64,000 nucleotides of DNA from Tubiluchus corallicola (lineage: Eukaryota > Priapulida > Priapulimorpha > Priapulimorphida > Tubiluchidae). A program made the position numbers and the translations under genes. The DNA lies in the NCBI GenBank assembly GCA_030141605.1, contig JAQGDQ010000451.1, positions 1 through 64,000 of the forward strand, in the 5' to 3' direction. Of this stretch, positions 38,216-50,695 are shown one piece after another (the first letter of the stretch is position 1; the number at the start of each line of letters is the position of its first letter). The notes under the pieces were generated by a model. That model ran no database searches. It was not told the DNA's origin and worked only from the letters and a program-made list of their open reading frames with translations.

Positions 38216-38355
38216 ATTGATTTTATACTACCAAGAGTCTAATACACGGTGCCTATTGTATTAGTTTAGTATGGGAAAATACAGACAATCGGCAAATTCT
38301 GACCGATGTCACCCACCCCCTCCGATGTCCAGCAAACCGAGATATAAGTGTACTG
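37970..38355. repeat. Inverted pair with GTCCGGCAAACCGAGAT-like arms; related segment at 7985-8080
   Basis: Left arm CATCTCGGTTTGCCGGACGT and right arm GTCCAGCAAACCGAGATATA are inverse to each other. The segment CAATCGGCAAATTC ... ATATAAGTGTA recurs at 7985-8080, beside the pogo MITE. This looks like another small TIR element, but its target duplication is unclear. Confidence 0.5.
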
Positions 38356-38644
38356 TGCAACAAAAAAATGCTGACGTTAATCAAATCGATAACCTTTTTT
38401 GTTGATTATCAAAGAGAGTCGCTCTATTTCCAAAATAACAAAGTTCAGTTTGACACATCAATGCCACAAAAAATCAATAATGTGAAAATTAAAATGGCAA
38501 ACTATAGAAGCCAGACTGCCTCTACATTCAGCATCAATGACATGCATCCATACTTTGTTTCCAACAAAGCCTAAAACTAATGTGACTGATGAACTAAGCT
38601 TTCCCTGTGTTTTACCTCATGTCATAGCTGAAAGGTAAATTTAC

Positions 38645-38766
38645 CTGAGCACAGTGTAGATGTTGTTGAACGCTAGAGCTGCCCCGAGACGCTTCATGGA
38701 GCTCGGATGAAGAGCATAACTGTAAATCCGTTTCAGCAGACTCTTCGCGTTACCAGGGCTCTTCTC
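38645..38766 (-). CDS. PRKDC: PRKDC exon
   Basis: 122 bp, phase 0 to 2. It encodes [20 protein letters not shown] and [13 protein letters not shown], matching human [20 protein letters not shown] / KRLGASLAFNNIY. The donor is gtaaat. Confidence 0.97.
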
Positions 38767-39296
38767 CTGTTGCTAAGAAACGTAAAAGAAAAATACATTT
38801 GAAAAGCAAAATCTATTTCTACTCTAAAACTGGGCATTCTAGATAGCTTATTCAACAAAATTTATGATTTAATAATCAGTAACGAACATAGAAGTTATGA
38901 TTATGATCAAGTCTAAAAAATTTCTGCTTCACTGCCCAAAACAAATTTAGAATCTTCTAGTTAGCAGGGCCACAGCCTGAGAGCTTGCAAAGGGAGTAGA
39001 TAAAAATGACCATTCCACAATGGAATTTTTTGAAAAACTTTTACTTCATATGAAATACTGCATCTAGTGTGTGCTCAAAAATCCTTGGAAAAAATGGATG
39101 CTGCTACTTGTTTTCCCAATAAAAACTACTGTGCACAGTTATAGTTAAAGAAGAAAAGACAGCCAGGAAAGTACCAACTTGTGACAATGAATGAATGCAT
39201 TTTCTCACAGAATAAATAACAACTTTGTAAAAATTATTTAAAATTCATTTTTGTACTTTAAATCCCAAGAGGAACAGCTACCCGTTCATGGCCCTA

Positions 39297-39360
39297 TAGG
39301 CTATAGCCCTGGTTAGTAAACTGAGCACCAATTAGAGGGCTCTAGGTTCAATTCCTAAAC
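39297..39360 (+). mobile_element. tRNA-like SINE head (weak)
   Basis: The A-box-like TGGTTAGTAAACTGAGC and B-box-like AGGTTCAATTCCT are at normal spacing. No cloverleaf was confirmed. Confidence 0.4.
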
Positions 39361-39473
39361 TAGAATTCCATTTTTTTGATCACTCTAATCCTTCTTACTA
39401 ACATAATAAATTTTGCTGCTTTGAGTTTGTTAGAATGTTATCTGTCCAGGGATTGGGCAGATGCTACACTGAC

Positions 39474-39572
39474 CTGTTTAGAAGTTTGCTTTATTGACCA
39501 CTCTAGAAATTCTCGAACACAGCGTGCGGAAAAATCACGCAGAGCCATGTCTGACGGATGAATCAAACCCTC
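39474..39572 (-). CDS. PRKDC: PRKDC exon
   Basis: 99 bp, phase 0 to 0. It encodes LRDFSARCVREFLEWSIKQT, matching human [20 protein letters not shown]. The acceptor is gttgcag and the donor gtcagt. Confidence 0.97.
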
Positions 39573-40230
39573 CTGCAACGAAACACAAATAAAATGGGTC
39601 AGAGGGCCACTTGTGGGGGGCATCCATCCATTTCACCATGCCAGGGTGCTTTATAAAAACTAAATCAGGTGATGAACATTTTACGATGTGACTAAAACTT
39701 GAAACAACCAGCAAAGCAATCATTAAGAAGATGCATAAATCTAAAATATGAGCTCAGATGGAGAAAAAACATTGCAAGTAAACCATTACTGCGACCAGTA
39801 AAGAAATTGTATCATCTCCTTATAACACGATATTAACCTTTGACAAACTATTGCACCAATTTTTCCACTTGCAAATTTTTAAACTTTATTTTAAAATCTC
39901 GCAGTGAAAACATGTTCTGTCAACTTCAGGTTCCATAATACGAATAAGTGAGAAAACACTTGGGGAATTATCTAACTGAAAAGTTTAATTTATTTTTGCA
40001 TTACGTAAGATCCATGTAAATACGTGTTTGAATACTGCACAGAAAAAATGCATAAAGCTAATACTAAAATGGCAAATTGAAACAGCTAAATAATCAAATA
40101 TTTCGCTAGAAAAAATTAGTAAAATTAAAATAAAAAATATAGAAGAAACATTACGTTATAGAATGGTTAATTAAGCAGATAAGAAGAAATAGTTCACTCC
40201 ATGTTAGACTGCATTACGAAAAGTGAGAAT

Positions 40231-40836
40231 AGGGTTACCATACGTCTGGGTTTCCCCGGACACGTCCTCTTTTTGGGCCTCTGTCCGGGCGGGTTTTCAA
40301 AAAATCGGCAGTTTGTCCGGGTTTTGCCTCAATCCGTAAGTATGAACAGATGTTGCCAACTGCAGAGGCGTACGACAGTACGAGACAAAGAAAAGCTCGT
40401 TAATTTTCAATACAAAATGTTGCTAACATCTCAAAATGCAACCCTTGTAAAAGCTTTGTGTACATATTTACTGAACAAAAGTAAGCGATGCGCACATCTC
40501 TATGGGTCACACGACTCACACCGCTGTCGATACTCAGCGTATTCGCTAAGGACTTAAAATGACATCAGCTTCCGGGAGCCATTTTGTTTGTTTTTATGTG
40601 AATTTCTTTAAATTTGTATAGTTTCGCTGTTTTGCAATTTTGAGCAACTGGTAAAAGTTAATTAGAAAGTAGCAATGCCGAAACGACAGTGCGCATTTAC
40701 AGATGACATGAAGGCCAAGAACCCGTGTTTTCGCATTTTATTTTGTTTTAATAAACCCTAGACTGGTCATTTTTGCCTACTTACAAGAGTGCAAAAAAAG
40801 TGTCCTCTTTTTCAACTCAGACAATATGGTAACCCT
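40231..40836 (+). mobile_element. TIR element, hAT- or Mutator-like
   Basis: 606 bp. It starts AGGGTTACCATACGT and ends ATATGGTAACCCT. The flanks AAGTGAGAAT (40221-40230) and ACGTGAGAAT (40837-40846) match in 9 of 10 bases. The duplication length is compatible with Mutator-like or hAT; I cannot decide between them. It has an internal TCCGG-rich region. Confidence 0.8.
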
Positions 40837-40929
40837 ACGTGAGAATCATCGTGAATTATCATCTTGTGTTTTGATAAATGATGCTCAAGGTTATACAGTC
40901 ACTAAAGGCATAAAAGCTTATAACCATAC

Positions 40930-41037
40930 CAGCATAGAATCAAGCAGGGCTGCCGTTTCCGGTCTCTCGAACGACGAAGGTCGTGTAAACCAATGAATAA
41001 GCTGTACCACTAATGGTTCAAACAGCTGCTTGCTCAC
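40930..41037 (-). CDS. PRKDC: PRKDC exon
   Basis: 108 bp, phase 0 to 0. It encodes QLFEPLVVQLIHWFT, almost identical to human QLYEPLVMQLIHWFT. The acceptor is attgcag and the donor gtatgg. Confidence 0.97.
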
Positions 41038-41395
41038 CTGCAATTAAAACAAGTTAAAAAAATGCGCAAAAAAGAAATCAGATCGAATCAAAAATTAAAT
41101 TAGAAGAAATTCCGATAAAATTGAAAATGTAGCATGAAATCCTGCCTACAACCAGTCAGTGTTACCTTATAAAAACACGTCCTATGAGGAAGTGAAGTGT
41201 CGCATTAAAAAACAGGAAACTTGTTAAAAAAGAATTGCCAGTATTTTTTATTGAACTGTTGAACTGTTGTTTTGAATACTATAAACTTACTGTATTGCAC
41301 ATGTTCAACTTTTATATGAACACTTGTATACTTATTATACTATATGCATTCAATCACTCAGCACATTAAAGGACATGTAGCATAAAGAAACATAC

Positions 41396-41464
41396 CGGTT
41401 CAACATCGCAGCCTAATTTCAACAGGACAGGAAACAGTTTTCTATACAGACGATCCATCGGGTT
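41396..41464 (-). CDS. PRKDC: PRKDC exon (short)
   Basis: 69 bp, phase 0 to 0. It encodes LFPVLLKLGCDVE, matching human TFPVLLRLACDVD. The acceptor is cttgcag and the donor gtatgt. Confidence 0.95.
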
Positions 41465-41630
41465 CTGCAAGAGTAATGAACAAGTGCTTAATGCTTCAGT
41501 AACTATTCGTTTCTATTGATGCAACAGAAACTACAGAATGAATATTATATCTTACAAACTGACATGCGAATGAAAGTACACGAAAGTTAAATATTATAAA
41601 TGAAGCATTAAGATAGAACTAGATTTATAC

Positions 41631-42273
41631 TAGTGGCGCACCGAAGGCACATTTTCATCAACCAAACCGAAGCTGATTTTTTAAGCTTGTGTGCCACTGA
41701 ACCAAAACTTAACCGAATGATCGGTCATACTGCCGAACCACATTTTTTACCAAAATTGAACCGAATTATCATGTAATTCCATGTGAAAAGAATTGTAAGC
41801 TCTGCAAAGTTTTGTTGTTGTAAGTTAGTGGTAATTAGCGAACTGTGAAAGTTGTTCTGTGTTTTTATTTAATGGTTACGTCGTAAAGTACTAAGTATTA
41901 TAAAAACAGCCCTGATTCTTTCAAAAACTCTTCAGACTATTTGTACAATGAATAAAGACAGTATTTATGCAAAACTGCAATGGTATAATTGTTTACTAGC
42001 TCGAGTTGTCATTGATTTCATGGTATATAAGTGTCATTAATTGAATACAGCACTGGTACTATAATGCGCATTGATGGTGTATCACATTCTTCGAGTTATC
42101 ATGCAGAAACAGAAAGCAAAATGTCGACTGTTGTGGCATGTTCACTGTTTATTATCAGCTTTAGTTCAGATAAACTTTTATAAGCACTATAGGAAAATAT
42201 TCAGTTTGTTTCACAAAATTTTCACCAAATATAACAATTATTGAAAAAGTAATATCGGAATTATGTGCATCCC
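41631..42273 (+). mobile_element. Degenerate hAT-like element
   Basis: The left end TAGTGGCGCACCGAA pairs imperfectly with the inverse of the right end TTATGTGCATCCCTA. A TAGGGATGCACCGA-type end is common in animal hATs. No clean target duplication remains. Confidence 0.55.
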
Positions 42274-42429
42274 TAATTTCGAAAGGTGAGTTCATTACAT
42301 TTAGAATATTCAAACTGGACGATAAGCTTAAGTTTAAGAAACTGCAAACAAAAAACAAAAAAAAATAATGCAGACAAACAAAAGCAGGAAAAAGCCAGAA
42401 AGAAGAAAGTGTTAAATTCAAACTGCTAC

Positions 42430-42572
42430 CTTCTGCATTGTGCTTTCTGGCATTTGGACACCTGTTCCCAGCATATAGAGCACAAATGCGTGCAACAGTT
42501 CACATGCAGCAACCTTTGTCTGACGATCGCTTGAAGAAACGGCCAATTCTGCCACCCTTGGCAAGAAGGGAT
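42430..42572 (-). CDS. PRKDC: PRKDC exon
   Basis: 143 bp, phase 1 to 0. It encodes [12 protein letters not shown] and [20 protein letters not shown], close to human DVFLPRVTELAL / [20 protein letters not shown]. The donor is gtagca. Confidence 0.97.
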
Positions 42573-43194
42573 CTAGAAATGTTCATTAACAGCATTACAA
42601 ACATAAGCCTTAGTCCCAGGTTCAGTCATTAGGTTTTGCCAGTAGGAGCAATATGTTATCTCAAAACATTTTCTTTTAAACCTACGTGCAAATGTCCTTC
42701 TTTTTGTTGATATAATTATTTATAATTAATAATTTATAATCACTATAAGCAAGTACTAATCTCTGCGCTATGCACTTTTTACTATCCAGACTTGGGGCCA
42801 CTTAATTTTCTCAAATAAACACATACGATGACCCATCGCCTAAGGAAACAACTCTCACGAGGTAAAGGTACATAATAACTGGAGAACATGTTTAACTAGG
42901 CTCAGAGGTATAGTGAGCCAAAAAAATAACTTTTATGCTAATTGTGCTAAATTCAAATTTGACGAAATCATTGTTAATAGGAGAATGTGTAATCAATGTA
43001 ACATGCAAGAGTGAGGCGATAAACTTCACTACGTGTTAATGCGTCTGTACTTTAAACAAGCCAGGGAAGTGCACATTAAACCATATTATTGCAGGAGTCC
43101 TAGCATCTTGCAGTACAGCTTTTTTCAACTAGTAAACCAAAGGACTTAATAAGGCGAAGGATGTTAGTGTTATAACGTATGAATTTAACTAAAT

Positions 43195-43700
43195 TACTGT
43201 AATTTTTTCTGCACTGCACAAGTTATATTGTTTTTACTTAATGCTTACCATATTGTTGTTGCAGTGTTCAAGTTGCATTGCCCTTACTTAATGTTTACCA
43301 TATTGTTGTAGCAGTGTTCAAATTATATTGTCCTTACTTAACGCTAACCATATTGTTGCTGCAGTGTTCAAGTTATATTGTCCTTACGTAACGCTTACCA
43401 TATTGTTGTTGCAGTGTTCAAGTTATATTGTCCTTACTTAATGCTTACCATATTGTGGTTGTAGTGTTCAAGTTATATTGTCCTTACTTAAGACTTACCA
43501 TATTGTTGTTGCAGAGTTCAAGTTATGTTGTCCTTACTTAAGACTTACCATAGTGTTGCTGCAGTGTTCAAGTTATATTGTTCTTACTTAACGCTTATCA
43601 TATTGTTGTTACAGTGTTCAAGTTATGTTGTCCTTACTTAATGCTGACCAAATTGTTGCTGCACTGTACAAGTTACATTGTTATTACTTAAAGCTTGCCA
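43195..43700. repeat. 50-bp minisatellite, about 10 copies
   Basis: The unit reads CATATTGTTGTTGCAGTGTT then CAAGTTATATTGTCCTTACT then TAATGCTTAC. The plus strand has an acceptor-like TTGTTGCAG in each unit and the minus strand an ATG/gtaag donor-like string. Intronic. Confidence 0.92.
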
Positions 43701-44949
43701 GGTTGTTGTAAAAATGTTTTGCATACATTTGTTGTAATGTCTCCGCCCAAAAGGGTAATAGAGATTTGAAATAAATTTGAATTTTGAAAATTTGTGTCGC
43801 ACTTACAAATGAAACAATGAGTTTACCAGAGGATAATGATTCGAGTCATTAACTCAAATTCGAGTGCATTAAAGCAGGTCTTTCTTAGCAGGAACTCGGA
43901 ATCGAGAAACGTGCCTCTTACTAAAAAGCCAAGACTTACTAAGTCTCTTACTAGAACAACCCTCTCATCAGAAATTGCTGAACATGTCTTGTGTATAAAA
44001 TCGAACAATAGTTTGCAGTGCAGGACGTAAATTTAGTGTAAAATTTTGATAGAATAAATGTTCTGAAGTAATATGCCTCTGTACGTTACGGCAATTAATT
44101 AATTAACTACCTAGTGTGTTATAATAGACTGCATTGTGCATAATAATAATGATATTTGCTATGTACATCTTCCTGTATTAGCCCTACAGACTTGGACATG
44201 GACTCATTAGTAAAACATTTGGAGTAAAAATAATTTTTTTTCCTCTGGTGTCTGCACCCTATCACCTGTAGTCTTAATTATCTCCACATTAACTTTCCCT
44301 ATTGTACATAATACGGGAAATTAGAGAATTGTATGATATTTTGCTAGTTTCATGATGACATGAAATTCCATGATGACAAACACATGATATACCATCAGTT
44401 TGTGTTAAGAGACTGAACAGTGTATGACAGCTGTCAAAGACGGGCGATATTTCACGCATAAGACCCGACTACGTGAAGCAAAATAACATAGCGACATCTC
44501 GTCATTGGCTTCTTCTAATAATTTTCCCTTGTGCGTAAAGTGGCAAACAGGTAAAAGTTTCATGACACAGTTACACCTGCAAAGACTGATTCTTCAAGAA
44601 TTATATCTGTAACGCAAGAGTTAACTTTGTACAAAACACTTCAATTATCATGCTTTTTTGTGCCTTAGAGCCTCTATACACTGTCAGGAAGAAGAATAGC
44701 TGAATGGATGCAGTACATATTTGGGTATGAAAGTTAAACAATGTTAAAGTTGACTAACAAATGGGTGAAGAACCACCAGAAAAATGTTGAGAGAGGCGTC
44801 TGAGACAATCTTGTTTTAGAAGACTAACCTAGATTTGGAGCTAGGAGCTGGTCCTGCCACAACAGCAGTAGGCTCTGAGATTAAATGCTCAATTCTGGAG
44901 CGCAGTGTTGAAAACTATACAAAAATAGCCTTGACGCCGTATAACCTAC

Positions 44950-45142
44950 CAAAATAAATCACTGGCTTCATGTCCTGAAACGGCACGGCAAACTTGAGAT
45001 GTTTCTCTCTATTCCACGAAACTGCGATGGCCGCAACGTCTTCCGCGCTGCAGGAAACGAGAGCATGATTTTTCTCGCCACCCAGTAAGCCGAGAAAACG
45101 AATGATTCTGTTCTGTACCGTCAGCAGCTGGGATTGATCGAC
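44950..45142 (-). CDS. PRKDC: PRKDC exon
   Basis: 193 bp, phase 0 to 1. It encodes RFLGLLGGEKN and WNREKHLKFAVPFQDMKPVI, matching human MLGSLGGQIN and [20 protein letters not shown]. The acceptor is a strong pyrimidine tract ending cttcag and the donor gtaggt. Confidence 0.97.
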
Positions 45143-45893
45143 CTGAAGAAAAAGAAAGCATTGTACACAGGTAAGACAGAAGAGTTGGCACAACAAAAAT
45201 ATATTTTCCACTTAAAACTTTTACAAAACTTTAACGCGCTTACCTTTCCTTCTAATTAAGCACGTTGAATAAATCCGATAAAATGAAATATAATTGCAGC
45301 AACAATTAAAAATAAAACGCTCTCGGTGTTACGGAGAGGTCAAATTATGAATGCTAGCACTGCATTTCACATCTTCGTTAACAGAAAAGTTAGAATTTGC
45401 AGAACTAAAATATATATATATCTGAAGCACACATAAATGTTATTACGAGGAATTTTATTCAAAATTAGTTCAAGAAAATGGATATTCGAAGTCCATTGTG
45501 CATTTCATCAACACTGTAAATAAGAATATGCTATTAATGAGAATAAGAAATTAAAAAAACTAATTTCGCTTTGAACTTGGACGTTATTTTCTTGAAGAAT
45601 ATGCACATATTTATTTTTTCCTGAAGAAACTGAAATTGGATTTCCAAATACCTGTTTCCTAAACTTAGTTTTTATATAAATGTGCATATAATTTTGAATA
45701 TAATTATTTTAATTCTATGTTTATTCATGGAAGCTAAAATGATCAAAACTTTGCTGAGTTTTCTTATATAGTTTTCGGTTTATAATTCCTCTTTCTATGA
45801 TTAATAGAAGACAGGAAGTAAGAATACAGACAACAAATGAGTTGTAGTTTAATAAAACCTCATTTAAAAACCATTCACTAATTGCGAAGTTAC

Positions 45894-46006
45894 CTTTTGG
45901 TGCTTCTGCTTGGAAAATGCAAGCAATTTCACGGGAATTTTCCGACGTCCCCGACCTGACGAGCTTGCCAGGAAACTAATAGTGCTTTTACCAGAGGAAG
46001 CATCAT
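45894..46006 (-). CDS. PRKDC: PRKDC exon
   Basis: 113 bp, phase 1 to 0. It is a basic segment, GRGRRKIPVKLLAFSKQ, aligning with the human stretch ending FNKVVLKHLKK. Conservation is lower here, but position, phases and splice sites (tcacag, gtaact) fit. Confidence 0.88.
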
Positions 46007-46679
46007 CTGTGAAGTGTAAAAGTGCTGTCAGTCAATTAGTCAGTAAGTAGGTACTGTAATGGTCTAATCTTAAATAACTATTAATAAAGAATCACAAAAA
46101 ATAAGTGTGATAGGTCTGCCCTGATATCCAGAAATTGATGAAATATAGGGTAAAGTGAGATACGATGCCCTCTTGAAGCGAAAGGCAAACAGTGTCAAGC
46201 CGTTTTGGCATATACGACTTGCGGTAATGACAGCAAAATGCTTGTCGAGGCTTGTCATTTTCAGCTTGATTAGAGACAGTGGGTTATCTTCCGCTGTACC
46301 TGTTGTCGTGGTGACTTTTGTGACAAATAAAACGAAAGAATGCGAATTTTTACCACCGCCGTAACACTAACTTTATTCTTTTTTACCCGAGCGCAATCTC
46401 TCAGTTTTCCCCTCTCATGCCAACTCAACAACTGCCTAACTTCTTTTCTACAGTTACACGTAAATCAATTCAATTCAATGGCTTCTTTATGGCGGGCGAA
46501 TCGTGAAGCCCAAACTTCACGACACCTGTAAATGGAACAGCATCGACATTTATCTAACACTAACAGTTTACTAATGCCAAAAATAGCTGTACTGCACTGA
46601 TCTGACAACTAGACAAAAGAAATTAACACGTACAAGTATTTCTCCTATTAGAATACATCAAATGATTTGTCTCTCATAC

Positions 46680-46839
46680 CATTAGTGTCAACCGTTTTTA
46701 AATAGCTGTCGAAACACGGCAGAATTTCACTGTAATAGTTCTGCAACTGCTCAATAGGCAGCTCTGCGTTCCATGTCTCTAGAGCTTTCAATGTTCTCAG
46801 AGCCAGAGGGAGGTAATTCAAACCTATCTCCAATGCCAA
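46680..46839 (-). CDS. PRKDC: PRKDC exon
   Basis: 160 bp, phase 0 to 1. It encodes YYSEILPCFDSYLKT, matching human YYKDILPCLDGYLKT. The gtatga donor was chosen because it joins in frame to the next exon (AAT G + AT). Confidence 0.95.
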
Positions 46840-47059
46840 CTACAAAAAAAAACATGTAAAATTCAGCGTTTGGTACATGTCACATGAACGAAGGCTGCAA
46901 ATGTTACTATTCAAAATTAGTAACCATACAGATCCAAATTTGGCACTAACATGCAAAGTTCATGCATAATAGGCCACATCAGTAGTGAAAACAAATCATT
47001 GTAAAAGTGATAGATTCTCGCAAATATATGGAAAGCATCTGTGAGCAACCCACATGAAA

Positions 47060-47240
47060 GTGACTCTCAGAGTGAGGTCACCTGCACCACTGTACACTTA
47101 CACCGCGAGGTCACCTGCACCACCGTACATTTACACTACTGTCACTCACAATGAAGAGTTGACACCCTAAACCGTGAGGTCACTTGCACCACTGTACACT
47201 TACACTACTGTCACTCACTATGAACAGTTGATACCCTAAA
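47060..47240. repeat. Short tandem duplication, 2-3 imperfect copies
   Basis: Copies carry GAGGTCACCTGCACCACTGT followed by ACACTTACACTACTGTCACT. Divergence between copies is low. Confidence 0.75.
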
Positions 47241-47661
47241 ACGAATAAGGGCGACATGGAGGAAACCCATTGTATTGCATTTGAGTTCTAATGATTCTGC
47301 ATGCAGACAAACAAACAAACTTTGTTTTATTTGCATAAAAATAAATTAATAAAAAATCACATGTTAGCAAATATAAAATTGGTTACTTCGTTTAGGGAGA
47401 ACATTTAGGGTGTCACATATACGTCCAAAGGTGACTGATACAGCTCTCTGCCCAGAGATGTCCCAAAACCCAGCGAGACATCTTCTCTGTCAGTCTAGTG
47501 TCTCATGTGTGTGAATTATCTTTGATGATGAGATAACCTCCGGTCCTGCCACAACAAGCTACACTGAGTGGGCCCCACCCTGAGTGCTGATAAGTCAATG
47601 CAAGAGAAAATGTAACATACAACTTTTAAGCTTTCTCTAAGATGTGAAGTGCACTTGTTAC

Positions 47662-47781
47662 CTTCACGGCAGCCACGACGGCGGATACGGTTTGCATCAC
47701 GATGGCCGATGGTAAAGCGAGCACAAATTGCAGACAAGAAATGAGCAAATCATCCTGGTATGTCTTCAGCTGAACCAATAC
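47662..47781 (-). CDS. PRKDC: PRKDC exon
   Basis: 120 bp, phase 0 to 0. It encodes KTYQDDLLISCLQFVLALPS, matching human [20 protein letters not shown]. The acceptor is cttcgcag and the donor gtaaca. Confidence 0.96.
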
Positions 47782-48797
47782 CTGCGAAGATAAACAAGCA
47801 CTCGTAAAAAGCTTTACACATTTAACATTTTTTACGAGAGCACAAATCAATATTCTGGCATGACTTGCAACACAAAGAATATTAGAAAAATTCGTTTAAT
47901 GCTTATAGTGAAAGATATCAAAATGCAGGATAAAAAACACATAGAAAAGTATTTAATCGAACTGCTTATTTATTCATTTCACTAAAATAAAAACAAATTC
48001 AACAAAATGTAATACGAGCTATTAAGTAAGCATTACATCGTTAAAGGAAGCCATACTTTCACACCAAATAAGGCAAATGCACCAGGATTCGCCTAATCAA
48101 ACGAAAAATCAATAATGCCTGGTTAGTACAGAATAAACATTTTATGAATTTCATTGGTTGTATTCTAACTTTATTTTTATACAGATACAAAAAGCAACTA
48201 GCCTGTAACTGTAGTACAGTAACAACACAATGTTAATAAAACTATTCGTATTTTTGTAACTATTTCTGACAAAACGGTGTGATAAATTAACATCAGATAC
48301 TAAAAGGACTAGCTTTTCCCAGAGAGAAAATTAAAGATCCATACTCGAATTTGGCATTAAAATTTTCTTTTATATTTTGTATTGCCATGGCAACTGTACA
48401 GTTAGATAAATTGATCTTTGCATGTGAAGGTCCATCAGTACCAACTAAGTACATGATGATAACTACACATGACTGTCAGCATCTGTCAGCTTAAATAAAT
48501 AGAGAAAAGCAACAGATTTGCAGTATAAGTAACTCTTTTTTAAAAATGTGACAAGTCGACTGAACATTTTAGAACTTATGTAAGGCAAAAAATATGTCCA
48601 TAAAACTAAACATTCGTTACCAAGTCAGAAAAACTGTAGCCATATTTCATCGATGGGGCATCATTATGTGAGGGATTATTGTACGTTTCTTTAATGCGAG
48701 CTAAAATACAGAGTTGCCAAACTCCAAAATTAAAACTTTTAGACCTCTGAAAATCTGGGATAGTAAAAAGTTTCTGGCATGACTAAATGCTACTCAC

Positions 48798-48908
48798 CTC
48801 ACTACTAAACTTAGTGAACAACGCCATGCTATTAGCAAGATCTACATCATCGCTCCCGGTATCAACCTCCATCAGATCTTGACTATCACCTTTTTCAACT
48901 TCACGTTT
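48798..48908 (-). CDS. PRKDC: PRKDC exon
   Basis: 111 bp, phase 0 to 0. It is a charged, poorly conserved linker followed by NSMALFTKFSSE, matching human YSCFALFVKFGKEV. The acceptor is ttttcag and the donor gtgagt. Confidence 0.92.
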
Positions 48909-49211
48909 CTGAAAAAAATCAGATATTTATTAAGTATTTTGAGAAAAAGTTTAGCTCAGAACATACCATAAACTTAGCTCAGTTAGCTAAAAAGTTTAGC
49001 ACAGAACTAGTTTCATGAGAAGTTAAGCAACAAAGGTTCCGGTTAGCAGTTACATCGTTTAACACAAGAGAATCCAGGCTGAACAATCTTTACAGAATAG
49101 ACCAAAACAAAAACTGCACCTATTCACGACCAAAAGAATACACTACGCAAGTCTCTAATTCAGCAAAGATCAGTAAATCACTGTTGGTTATGTTTGAAAT
49201 GTGGCTGTTTC

Positions 49212-49671
49212 GACTTATAACACTATGTGGAATATGTGTGTATTATTGACTACTGGTGTACGGGTAGCGTTAATACAAAGTGGCCATGTGGAAGCTGTTA
49301 GGAAATACAAAGTAGACTACATTAGTAATCCCGAACTGCACGTTTAGAACATTTTCTCTGTACAGACTTAAAACACTATGTGGAAAATGTGTGTATTATT
49401 GACTACTGGTGTACGGGTAGCGTTAATACAAAGTGGCCATGTGGAAGCTGTTAGGAAATACAAAGTAGACTACATTAGTAATCCCGAACTGCACGTTTAG
49501 AACATTTTCTCTGTACAGACTTAACACACTATGTGGAATATGTGTGTATTATTGACTACTGGTGTACGGGTAGCATTAATACAAAGGGGCCATGTGGAAG
49601 CTGTTAGGAAATACATAGTAGACTACACTAGTAATCCCGAACTGCACGTTTAGAACGTTTTCTCTGTACAG
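49212..49671. repeat. 153-bp tandem triplication
   Basis: Three near-identical units begin at 49212, 49365 and 49518, each containing ACTATGTGGAATATGTGTGT and ending CATTTTCTCTGTACAGA-like. It begins about 66 bp downstream of the donor of the exon at 49738. Confidence 0.95.
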
Positions 49672-49737
49672 ATATAACTATTTGCATGAAAAAACAATGT
49701 TTAAAACAACAACGAAAAACGTGCAAAGGATACAAAC

Positions 49738-49897
49738 CTTGAAAAATTTCATAGTCGAACACAACTGCATGCAAACCGTTAGCAACTTGTAAAAACCGCT
49801 AATGAGCGGATACTTCGTGGAAAACGTGATCAGTTCGTGTCCGAAACCGTACACCCATTTCCGAAATAGTTCACTGTGTTTTCCTGGTAGCAATTCT
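49738..49897 (-). CDS. PRKDC: PRKDC exon
   Basis: 160 bp, phase 2 to 0. It encodes WVYGFGHELI and KYPLISGFYKLL, nearly the same as human WVYSFSYELI / RLPLISGFYKLL. The reading frame stays open upstream of the acceptor, but the chosen AG gives the in-frame join to the previous exon. Confidence 0.96.
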
Positions 49898-50695
49898 CTA
49901 AACAAAGAAAAACAGCTAAAGAAATCAAGTAAATTTTTTAGTGCTGCGCTTTTATACATTACAGAATTAGTGAAGATATTCAACACATCAAACACACTGG
50001 TAAGTAAGGCTGTTAGAGACCTTAGCAAGGAAATTATTACATCAAAAGTGATTCATTATATGGCTTTATAATTAGCGAGATACACATAAAAACCAATGAA
50101 AACTTCCAATCACCACATCTTATTAAAGGTAAATTTTTAAGTAAAGGTAAATTTTTAAGTATGTCCTAAAAAACTTTCAATGCAAAGTTATATTACTCAG
50201 CATTATGATTACCCGTTTTAAAGACATAGTCAATTTTAAAAAAAATCTTAATAATTTAAATGTTCGCGTCAACTGGCCAAACATCATTGTTTCACCATCC
50301 TAATGTGCACCGTTGACTCGCCAAAAACACATTATTAAATCTTATTGACAAGATGCAGTATTTCATATTTTTGCTTAGTTTGTGAAGTGCGCGTTAAGCA
50401 CGTTTTGATTATTTGCTGAACTTTGTGCAACGTTATATGCAACGTTTGCTTCAATTTCTTACTCATTGACTAACCGTTAAAATGGCTGCATCTAACGGTC
50501 ATTGAGGGAACTTAAATTTACAAAATTATACAGCATTACTGCTAAAGCAAGCTCTGTGTGCAATAAGATTTAAGTGATAAGTGATATAAAATTTCAAGAT
50601 GAACTAGTGTTAAGCTTTATTTATTTTTAAGAATTCTGTTTTCTGCGTGATGTAATAAGAAGCCCCTTTCTACTAAACTATACGCCTATCTTTAA

